33,145 nt of DNA from Bacteroidales bacterium (GTDB lineage Bacteria > Bacteroidota > Bacteroidia > Bacteroidales > JAADGE01), in contig JAOZMB010000023.1 of assembly GCA_029934515.1 (NCBI GenBank), positions 1 through 33,145 on the forward strand. The letters run 5' to 3'. Below are positions 7,709 to 16,000 of this stretch, piece by piece. The translations under genes were made by a program, and so were the position numbers. The notes below the pieces were generated by a model that saw nothing but the letters and a program-made list of their open reading frames with translations, was not told where the DNA came from and searched no databases. Each line of letters opens with the position of its first letter. The stretch's first letter is position 1.

Positions 7709-10700
7709 TTAAAATAGCTTGTTAGTTTTGTGTTTTTTTATATTTTCAATTAAATTTTTATTATCTTTTATGTTAAAATAAAGTGCAAACACCAAGTTAT
7801 CAATATTTTTTTTAATTTTTGTTTGTTGCTTGTAATCAATTATTTGTAATTTCTTTAAATCAGAAAGTGTTTTTATTTGTTTTACTTGTTCTGCAATTAT
7901 ATCATACTTATCCAGTATTAAAAAATTATATTCCTTTTCATTTTTTATTATTATCAGTTGCTTGTCTTTTATAAAAACATTATCAAATTTTTGTATAATA
8001 AAATTATCTAAATTGATAAAATCAGTAAGTTTGAGACTTTCTATTTTAATAAATTCTTCTGCAAGTTTGATTATTTTTTCCTTTATATTTTTATTAAAAT
8101 CAGTTATTTTGGGTAATTTAATAAATTCTTTAACTGACCTTGTAGAAATTTGCAAATTTTTTTCATGTTCTGATTTTAAAAGTCTTTTTAAAACAAAATC
8201 TGTTATTGATGAATTTAATATTGCAAATAAGTAGTAAATTTCGTTTAAGTTTTCTGAACCAATTGCATTTATTTGATTGCGAGGCCAAATTACTTTTTTG
8301 TCTGTGAAATAAAATCGCTTAGGATTACTGTATGACCAAAGTATTTTATAAGTGCTGTCTAATAAATTGTATTTTTGATTTGCTTGTCTTAATTTAATAA
8401 ATTGTATATCTTCTTTATTTTTTCGTTCATTTTTCCAAAAACCACGATTTTCTGTTATTGTATAATTTTTTGTAGGAAGTTTCGGAAAAAAATAGTATTC
8501 TGTATTCGGTTTGTCTTTTAATTTTTGTTGTTCGTCAATTCCATATCCGCTATCAAAATAAAAACTTGAAGCAAATTTAATTTTCGCTAATTCATGTAAG
8601 TAATATATAGATATGTCTTCAAATTTTCTTTTATAATTCATCAAAAATTTAATTTCATTTGCTGGATGAATTATAAAATTCCAGCTTGTTGTATTTTTTA
8701 AAAGTTTATTTTGAAGTATTTTATTTTTAATAGTATTCTTATTATTTTTCAGATTTTTTATAACTGTTTTTACATCATCATTGTTTGGTTTGTAATAAAT
8801 TATTTCAACTTTATGTAATTTTGCAGGTGGTATTTTTTCAATAAATAGCATTAGACTTGAAGTTGCAACAACTTTGTTCTGTTTTAACCCCCTGTCAATA
8901 AACATATTACTTTTAGAAATAATTATTTTACGAATTGTTACAAATTTTGATATATGATAACGCAAAGTATCTAAATCGCCAGCAAAAAGTAAAGTTTGAG
9001 GAATAATATAAGCAAACTGTCCTTTATCTTTTAGCAAAGCAATACCGAGTGCAGTAAAAAATGCGTATAAATTTGGATTTGGACGGTAACGTTTTGGTCG
9101 GTTTGGAATGCTGTGTAAATTTACGCCATAAACATTATTTAATTTCACTTTTTTTTCACGTAGCCAAACGAAAAATTGAACATCTAGTCTTGCACATTGA
9201 TTATAACCGATATACGGAGGATTTCCTATTACAAAATCAAAACGTGTTCTGTCTATTTTTTGCTCTGCTTGATTTTCCAAACTGTTTTTCATACCTTTTA
9301 ATTCTTCTTCATCTCTGATATAGCTTGTATAATCAAGATTTAATTCTTTTGTAAATATATTTAGTTGTTGTTTATTCTTTTCATATTCTTGTTTTATATC
9401 AGTTAATGTATTTTTGAGTGCTACATTTTGAAACTCAGAAATACTGTCTTTTGTCTTAAATATTTTAATTTTTTTGTCAATAGGATTATTATATTTTTGC
9501 TTAATTATCAGCGGTAATATTCGCATTATAATACTCATTTCTGCCAAATATAGCGGAAATTCTTCTATATCAAGACCAAAAACGTTATTAGAAATTAAAT
9601 TTGAAAGATTTTGATTACTTTTTTTGCTTTTTATTATATTTCTTACAGCACTGTAAAGAAATGTTCCGCTACCACAGGAGGGGTCGATTATTGATATTTC
9701 ATTATTTTTTTTTTTTACAAGTTTTTCTTTTGAATATCCAACTTCTTCCAACATAAAATCAACTACTTCTGGTGGAGTAAAATATTGTCCCTTGTTCTGT
9801 TTTTCATATAGTTGTTTTAAATAATTTTCATATATATATCCAAAAATTTCATTTTGAACATTTGCAAAATTATATCTTTTTATAAATACAAAAATATCTA
9901 ACCAGACGGAAATATCTTTTATGTCGTTTTGTGCTTTTATTAAAAGTTCTTCAAGCGTATTATTTATAATTTCTTGTTCTTTGACAAATGGTTTATAGAT
10001 GTTTTTGGAAATTATTATACTTATAGATTTTATTACAGAAAGTATATCTCCGTATGTTTTATTTTTTAGATTATTTGTAATTCTGTTCAGACGTTGTTTA
10101 AAATCATTACCAAAGTTCTCAAAATCGTTATCTGCGAGAGTTTTATAAAGTATAAATTGAATAAAATAAGCATAAGTAATTTCAATTGATTTTTTTTCTT
10201 TTTCTATTTCTGGTAGTTCTTTAAAATATCCTTTTAGATTTAATTTTTTCGCAAAACTGTCTATTAATTTTGTTATATCATCAAAAAAATCTTTTCTATT
10301 TTGATCAATATCTATAATTTGTTCTTGTTTTTTTGTTTCTGTTGATAATTCGAAAAAATGAAGATAATAATTTTCTACTTGTGTATATTCTTCCCAAAAT
10401 AGCAAAAATAATTCTGTTTTTTCAATAATAAAATCAAGTGTAAATGTTTTGATTTCTATTTTATTGTTATAAAAAATCCATGTATATCCGTCTGTTAATA
10501 TTCCATATTTTTTATTCCAGACCTTTTGATAGTTAAAAATTTGTTGGCGACCAGCATTTATATTTTTGTATTTTTCTACTTCAACAGGAATAATAATTTC
10601 ATTATCAATATAAATAATTATATCAGCTCGTTTTTGTTTTTTTGTTTTTTCTAACAAAAATTCATTTTTTCTGTCATTTTCATGAACTGATAATTTCCCT

Positions 10701-10831
10701 TTTTTTAGATTAAAAAAATCATTTGACATTAATATTTCATTCACAAAATTTTGAACTCCAGAACCTATTTCATGTTTAGAATATTCTTTATGTTCTGTTT
10801 TCCAAAGAGATTTTATTTCTTTTTTTGTCAT
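7709..10831 (-). CDS. Type IIG (Eco57I-like) restriction-modification enzyme in one polypeptide
   Basis: This 1040-residue protein combines cutting, methylation and recognition. N-terminal residues about 55-125 form a PD-(D/E)XK-like nuclease (RADIIIYID with D70, then PVEVEKY with E84). A helical linker follows. The N6-adenine methylase then shows GQYFTPPEVVDFML (349-362), SAM motif I DPSCGSGTF (384-392) and catalytic NPPY (538-541). The remainder (about 600-1000) resembles TaqI-like specificity regions and should recognise the target. All catalytic motifs appear intact and no frameshift is seen. It lies downstream of the MntA/HepT pair, separated by 71 bases that contain a possible promoter. 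Presumably it protects against phage and plasmid DNA; the recognition sequence cannot be read from the protein. Confidence 0.88.
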   Translation of the reverse strand: MTKKEIKSLWKTEHKEYSKHEIGSGVQNFVNEILMSNDFFNLKKGKLSVHENDRKNEFLLEKTKKQKRADIIIYIDNEIIIPVEVEKYKNINAGRQQIFNYQKVWNKKYGILTDGYTWIFYNNKIEIKTFTLDFIIEKTELFLLFWEEYTQVENYYLHFFELSTETKKQEQIIDIDQNRKDFFDDITKLIDSFAKKLNLKGYFKELPEIEKEKKSIEITYAYFIQFILYKTLADNDFENFGNDFKQRLNRITNNLKNKTYGDILSVIKSISIIISKNIYKPFVKEQEIINNTLEELLIKAQNDIKDISVWLDIFVFIKRYNFANVQNEIFGYIYENYLKQLYEKQNKGQYFTPPEVVDFMLEEVGYSKEKLVKKKNNEISIIDPSCGSGTFLYSAVRNIIKSKKSNQNLSNLISNNVFGLDIEEFPLYLAEMSIIMRILPLIIKQKYNNPIDKKIKIFKTKDSISEFQNVALKNTLTDIKQEYEKNKQQLNIFTKELNLDYTSYIRDEEELKGMKNSLENQAEQKIDRTRFDFVIGNPPYIGYNQCARLDVQFFVWLREKKVKLNNVYGVNLHSIPNRPKRYRPNPNLYAFFTALGIALLKDKGQFAYIIPQTLLFAGDLDTLRYHISKFVTIRKIIISKSNMFIDRGLKQNKVVATSSLMLFIEKIPPAKLHKVEIIYYKPNNDDVKTVIKNLKNNKNTIKNKILQNKLLKNTTSWNFIIHPANEIKFLMNYKRKFEDISIYYLHELAKIKFASSFYFDSGYGIDEQQKLKDKPNTEYYFFPKLPTKNYTITENRGFWKNERKNKEDIQFIKLRQANQKYNLLDSTYKILWSYSNPKRFYFTDKKVIWPRNQINAIGSENLNEIYYLFAILNSSITDFVLKRLLKSEHEKNLQISTRSVKEFIKLPKITDFNKNIKEKIIKLAEEFIKIESLKLTDFINLDNFIIQKFDNVFIKDKQLIIIKNEKEYNFLILDKYDIIAEQVKQIKTLSDLKKLQIIDYKQQTKIKKNIDNLVFALYFNIKDNKNLIENIKKHKTNKLF

Positions 10832-10874
10832 TTATTTGAATTTTTATTAAGAACAAACTAATAAATACTATTGG

Positions 10875-10882
10875 CAAAGTTA
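10875..10882 (-). promoter_or_regulatory. Candidate -7 box for the type IIG gene
   Basis: On the minus strand this reads TAACTTTG, matching TAnnTTTG, 43 bases upstream of the start codon. No clear TTTG lies 20 nt further upstream, so this is only a partial match. Confidence 0.35.
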
Positions 10883-10902
10883 AATTATTTTATCGTATAA
10901 TC

Positions 10903-11331
10903 TTATTCTTCTTTTTTTAGGTATTTAAGATGCTTGTAATAGTCAGAATTTAGGGCAGATAATATCATCTCATCTTCGTATTCTATTAAATCAAGCATTT
11001 TTATTAATGTTTGTCTTAAAGGGTCTAATTCTTTTTGTATTATTTGCCATAGTATATCATGGTCTGAACCTCTATAATCATGTGCTAATCTGTTTCTTAA
11101 TTCTTTAATTGCACGCCATTTGATATTAGAAAATTCTTCTTTTAGTTTCTCGTTTATTTTTTTCGTTTCTTCTCCTATGGCAAGTAACAAGTTTGAGCTT
11201 GCATTAAAATATAATTGATTGTCGGAAGACCAAAAATCATGTGCATTTGAAAATTTTTTTGTATATATCTGAATTTTTTCAATTGCTTCGAGAATTGTCA
11301 ATACGTATATTAAGTTTTTGTCATTATACAT
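10903..11331 (-). CDS. hepT: HepT-like toxin (HEPN ribonuclease)
   Basis: This 142-residue all-helical protein carries the HEPN ribonuclease motif R-x4-H-x-Y as RNRLAHDY (R79, H84, Y86). In characterised MntA/HepT systems the HEPN protein cleaves RNA and is silenced when MntA adds AMP units to the tyrosine of this motif; Y86 is the matching residue here. Its start overlaps the end of the mntA-like gene by 8 bases, the usual arrangement with the antitoxin gene first. It lies directly upstream of the type IIG restriction gene, so it probably belongs to the same defence island. The family call is strong; activity is inferred. Confidence 0.88.
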   Translation of the reverse strand: MYNDKNLIYVLTILEAIEKIQIYTKKFSNAHDFWSSDNQLYFNASSNLLLAIGEETKKINEKLKEEFSNIKWRAIKELRNRLAHDYRGSDHDILWQIIQKELDPLRQTLIKMLDLIEYEDEMILSALNSDYYKHLKYLKKEE

Positions 11332-11638
11332 AGATAATATCGTTTAAAGATTTGTATTTTATTATTGGATTTATATATTTATAATTAATGAGCTCGACTT
11401 TTCTTTTAAAATATTCTTCAAGTATTTGTTGTAATTCAAATAATTTAAAATATGTAATTTTCTTTTCTGTATCAAGCACATAAATAAGATCAATATCACT
11501 ATTTTCAGATTGCTCATCCCTCGCAAAACTACCAAAAAGTCCAATTTTGTTAATATAATATTCTTGTTCAAAATTTGTTTTTTGGGAAGTCAGATATTCT
11601 AATATTGAAGTTTTAGTTGTATCAATTTGAATTTCCAT
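11324..11638 (-). CDS. mntA: MntA-like nucleotidyltransferase antitoxin
   Basis: The 104-residue protein is a minimal nucleotidyltransferase. The signature GS-x10-DxD is complete: G36-S37 in GLFGSFARDEQ and D48-x-D50 in NSDIDLIYVL. Family members AMPylate the partner HepT toxin and so neutralise it. The gene comes first in the pair and overlaps hepT by 8 bases, which implies translational coupling. The 240-base spacer upstream carries two dispersed repeats and no TAnnTTTG box that I could find, so its promoter is unresolved. The ORF track also shows a 66-residue frame inside it, which is a shadow. Confidence 0.87.
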   Translation of the reverse strand: MEIQIDTTKTSILEYLTSQKTNFEQEYYINKIGLFGSFARDEQSENSDIDLIYVLDTEKKITYFKLFELQQILEEYFKRKVELINYKYINPIIKYKSLNDIIYV

Positions 11639-11676
11639 ATTTAATTTTTCTTAATTTTTGTTTTATCTTTTCTTAA

Positions 11677-11781
11677 CTAAGTAATCGTTAAAAAATAACT
11701 TATGATTTGTTTTTTGTAAAATATTTATTATCTGGTGTAAACCAATTCGTAATTCATAATTTATAATTCGTAATTTACTAA
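11677..11781 (+). repeat. Dispersed ~105 bp repeat family A, copy 2
   Basis: This stretch matches the reverse complement of 4138-4244 from CTAA to TTTACTAA. Differences are scattered single bases and small indels. It lies in the 240-base spacer between mntA and the DUF1016 gene. The rest of that spacer holds repeat family C copy 1 and AT-rich sequence. Confidence 0.8.
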
Positions 11782-11822
11782 TCAGGTTATTTTGCATAAT
11801 ATAAATTTAAACATGGCAACTC

Positions 11823-11870
11823 ATCAAAATATTTAAGTGATGAAAATCAAGGAATTACTATTTTGCAAAC
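11823..11870 (+). repeat. Dispersed repeat family C, copy 1 (first half only)
   Basis: ATCAAAATATTTAAGTGAT followed by GAAAATCAAGGAATTACTATTTTG matches copy 3 at 18872 with about three differences over 48 bases. The match stops 8 bases before the stop codon of the DUF1016 gene. The second half of the repeat is absent. Confidence 0.75.
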
Positions 11871-11878
11871 ATATAAAA

Positions 11879-12889
11879 CTAATAACTAAAAATTTGCTTA
11901 AACTGTTCTTCATTTGGTAAGTTTTTGGCAATATATTCTGGTAATTCTGTGTAGTTGTATGTTGCTACTCCTATTGGTTTGTTTACTATTTCAAGAGCAT
12001 ATTCAACTGTTATTTTACTTTTTGTTTTACACAACAATATTCCTATACTTTGATTGTCTTCTGGATATTTTACAGTTTTGTCCAAGAGGTGCAAATACCA
12101 GTTTAGCTGTTGGCTGTATTGCGGTTTAAACTCATCAATTTTTAATTCAATTGCAATCATTGATTTAAGTTTTCTGTGGTAAAAAAGCAAATCTACAAAA
12201 TATTCTTTGTCATCTAATTCTAATCTAAATTGTTGTCCCATAAATGCAAAATCATGTCCAAACTGTCCCAACATTTTTGTAATATTTGATACAATTGCGT
12301 TTTCCAATTGTTTTTCGGAATGGTAATCTGGCAGGTTCAAAAAAGACAAATCATATTCGTCTTTAAATTGCATAGCATATTTAACAACTTCTTGTTTTGT
12401 AAGTGCTTTATCAAAATTATTCTGAAAATTTTTATGTTGTGCAAAAATATTTGTTTTAATTTTTTCTTGTAGCATACTTCTGCTCCAAGCCTCCTTTTTT
12501 GTTTTTTCTAAATAAAACAGTCGTTCTTCTTTATTTTTTATCTTGCTGAATATCATTACTGTATGTCCCCAGTGTAATTTGGCAACAAGCTGTTGCCAAA
12601 TTGCATTTCCTTCTGTTTCTTCATATACAAAACGCATAAGTCGCAGGTTTCTTTCCGAAAAACCTTTTACTCCAATAAACTCAGCTTGCAAATCTTTTGA
12701 GAGTTTTTTTATTACAGAAGTTCCCCATCCTGTTTTTGTTTTCGAGGAAATTGTTTTGCCAATATCCAAATAAGCTAAAATCATTTCAGAGTTTACAGCA
12801 CTATAACTGCGGTGTTGTGCTTGCTGTATTCTCTCTTTCATAGCAAACAATGTTTTTAAATAGTCTCTGTTTTGTAGTTCTTTTTTCAT
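11879..12889 (-). CDS. DUF1016 / YhcG-type PD-(D/E)XK nuclease
   Basis: The 336-residue protein has an N-terminal DUF1016 helical domain (about 20-160, with LSKDLQAEFIGVKGFSERNLRLM and QQLVAKLHWGH). A C-terminal PD-(D/E)XK nuclease domain (about 180-325) follows. Candidate catalytic residues are E197 (LENAIV), D233 (YFVDLLFYHR) and E248-x-K250 (IAIELKID). Relatives such as E. coli YhcG are widespread, often found near restriction-modification genes, and treated as putative nucleases or recombination factors. Here it lies in the spacer region next to MntA/HepT and the type IIG enzyme. It is bracketed by two members of the same dispersed repeat, suggesting it may have arrived as a small cassette. 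The protein looks complete. Confidence 0.88.
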   Translation of the reverse strand: MKKELQNRDYLKTLFAMKERIQQAQHRSYSAVNSEMILAYLDIGKTISSKTKTGWGTSVIKKLSKDLQAEFIGVKGFSERNLRLMRFVYEETEGNAIWQQLVAKLHWGHTVMIFSKIKNKEERLFYLEKTKKEAWSRSMLQEKIKTNIFAQHKNFQNNFDKALTKQEVVKYAMQFKDEYDLSFLNLPDYHSEKQLENAIVSNITKMLGQFGHDFAFMGQQFRLELDDKEYFVDLLFYHRKLKSMIAIELKIDEFKPQYSQQLNWYLHLLDKTVKYPEDNQSIGILLCKTKSKITVEYALEIVNKPIGVATYNYTELPEYIAKNLPNEEQFKQIFSY

Positions 12890-12908
12890 ATTATCTTTTT
12901 TATTTTGC

Positions 12909-13001
12909 TTAATATTTAAGTACTGAAAATCAAGAAATTACTATTTTCAAAATAATGAATTTTAATGGCTTTAAAAACATAACATATTGATAATCAAGTA
13001 C
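12909..13001 (+). repeat. Dispersed repeat family C, copy 2 (near complete)
   Basis: It starts 20 bases upstream of the DUF1016 start codon. It contains ATATTTAAGT, AAATTACTATTTT, TTTTAATGGCTTTAAAA and CATAACATATTGATAATCAA in the same order as copy 3. The closing hairpin arm is degenerate (GTACGATTTTT). Confidence 0.78.
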
Positions 13002-13057
13002 GATTTTTATTTATTATTTGGTTTCAAAATTTATTCCATTTTTTTAAACAAGACACT

Positions 13058-16000
13058 CTAAATTTTCGTCCCTATTATAACAATATCATCAATTTGCTCT
13101 TGTTTGCCTCTCCATTTGTCAAATTCTGTTTCCAAAATTATTTTTTGTTTGTTCATTGGTTTATCATGAATATCCAACAATAGTTTTCTAAATTTTTTTG
13201 ACATAAATTTTCTGAAATTTTTCCCGCCGAACTGGTCTATGTAACCATCTGAAAATGAATATAGTATATCATTTTTTTGTAATTGAATTTTGTGATTTGT
13301 AAAAGCGTGTTCTCTGCCGTGAGTTCCTATTGGTTGTCGGTCTGCTTTTATGTTAATTAGTTCACCGTCTCTGATGATATACAGCGGATTGTATGCACCA
13401 GAAAATTGTAATTCATTGGTTTTAAGGTCTATTACGCATAGCGCAATATCCATTCCGTCTTTTGATAATGATTGTTTTTCTGTTTGTTTTAACGATATTT
13501 TTACAGCTGCTCGTAGTTCTTCCAATATTTTATTTGCAGCATAATTTTGATTTTTTCCTATAATTTCGTTTAGAAGAGACATCCCAAGCATGCTTACAAA
13601 TGCGCCTGGAACTCCATGTCCAGTGCAATCAGCGGTGGCGTAAATAAGCGTATTATCTATTTTTTTTGCCCAATAGAAATCGCCACTTACAACATCTAAT
13701 GGTTTGAACATTATAAAATGTTCTGCAAAATATTGTTTAAAAAGGTCTTCCCTTGGAAGCATTGCACCTTGAATACGACTTGCATAATTTATACTGCCTG
13801 TAATATGTTGATGATTTTCTTCTAATTCTTCTTTTTGTTTTGAAACTTGTTTTATAATAATTTGCAGTTTATCGTTTGTTTGATTTAATTCTTTTGTTCT
13901 CTGTTTTACTTTTACTTCCAGATTTTTGTATAACAAAGCATTTTCTATTGAAACGGCAATTTGTGATGATAAAATATTTATTGTCTCGATGCGTGACGGC
14001 GTAAAAACGTGTGTACTTAAATTGTTTTCGAGATACAAAACTGCAACAAGTTTGTTTTTATGTATTACTGGATAACAAAAAACAGATTTAACTTTATTTT
14101 TTTGAATATATTCATTATTGAAATATTTTTTATCGGATAGAGCGTTGTCTATGACAAGAAATTTATGTGTGCGAATAACATATTTAACAATATTTAAAGC
14201 TACGGCTTCTGTTTTTTCCAAACTTTTTGATTGTAAAAGTTCTATGTTTTCTGAACCGTATTTGCCTTTTGCTTCGATTAAAAATTTTTCGTTTTCGTTC
14301 CTGATAATTACTGCATAGTCAGCTCCAGCATTTTCCATTATTAGCATCAACATTGTTTTTAGAAGTTTTTCCAATTTTACCTCACCCGAAAGCGAATGGC
14401 TTGCTTTTACTATGCTTGTCATATCAAAAAGCGATGCACTTTCTCTTATTATTGTTTTTGAATCTGAAATAATTGTACTGTCTCTGTCTGTGCTTATAAT
14501 TGAGCCAGAAGTTTGCTTTTCAAAAATAAATTGAGGGTATTTATTTTCCAATTGTTTTAATTTTGCTGTTGCCCCCCAAATTTTATAAGTTTTGTAAGCA
14601 TTTTGAAAATACATTTTTGCAAGTATTTCATTATCTTCTTGTAAATAAAAACGTCCAGCAGCTTCCCAGCTTATAGCTTCCTCACATAGAAAATTATTTT
14701 TATTTGCTCCTTTTATTGCTTTGCCGTAAAAACTTTCGGCAAGTTCTTTTTTCCCAAGAATCCGAAATTTTTCTGCTTCTACAATGTCGTACTTATTTTG
14801 AAAATTTTCGGGACAATGTTTTGCCCATATTTTCATTTGTTTTTGATTTTCTGAAACTTTTTTTAAAATTTCTTTTTGTCCAGATTTATTTTTATTCTCA
14901 AAAATTGCAAGCGAACATAAAGACGTATAAAAATTTGCAAGAGCATAAAAATAAGTAATCATAATTCCAGCTTTATATTCTTCAAGTTTATCAAGTACTG
15001 CTTCCATTTTTTCTATATAATTGAAAACGAATAGTATAAAAGATTTTGATATATAGAACTGTACCAAACCAGTTATATCTTTTTCTTTAATAAAATCATT
15101 TATTCCTTTGTTATCAAAATATTTTCCAGTAAAAGAATGTATATTATTATAATAATTATTTAACAAATCAGATGTAATTTGCAATAAAATTGAATGAGTT
15201 ACTGATGATTTTTTTTGATTTAATCTATGTATTTGTATTAAATCATTATCGATTTTATTTTTTAATTTATGTAGCCTTGTTTTGGCAAACAACGAATAGT
15301 AATGTGAATATATTAGGCTGTAACTTGCAAATTCAGAATCGCCAACTTCAAGACCTACTTTGTAATTTTTAACAAGACTGCGTATTATTTCTGATAGTTT
15401 TGTTTTCCAAATTTTTATAAAACAAATATTTACATAATTAGCACTGCACTTTATTTGATTTATATTATATTTTTTCTGTAAATGAATTGCAATTTTTCCA
15501 AATTTATAAGCCTGCTCTGTCTTATTTAATGTCATCATCATAATACCGTAACCAGAAATAAAGTAAGGCGAACTCAAATTGTGTCCGTACTTAATAATTA
15601 AGGAAATTACATTTGTAATAAACAAAGGGACTAATTTTTTATTTGAAATATAAGCAGAAGTGCCAATAACATCTATCAATTTAATTTGTGCTTTTACATG
15701 TTCGTTACTCATCATTGGCAAATTTTTGAATTTGTCAATTCCAAAAATATTTAACAAAATTGAAGTCTTAATAAAATTAAAAATTATATGTAATTGCGAT
15801 GGTTTTTTAGGAAAATTAATTCCAAATTTAGACAATATTTTAAAACCTGTTTGTATTGATTCTGTAAACATTGATTGAGCTCTGTAAGCATTTATTAACG
15901 AACAATAAGAATTTACTTTATCTAAAATATTGCTTACATTTTTATTTATCTTTTTTGTATAGAACTCTGTTTTACTGTATTTTCCATTTAAGTACGATAG

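Noticed and set aside
11639-11878. Possible small RNA or hidden gene in the mntA-DUF1016 spacer
   Set aside because: The spacer is accounted for by two dispersed repeats; no promoter box, hairpin with U-tract or ORF of useful length was found.
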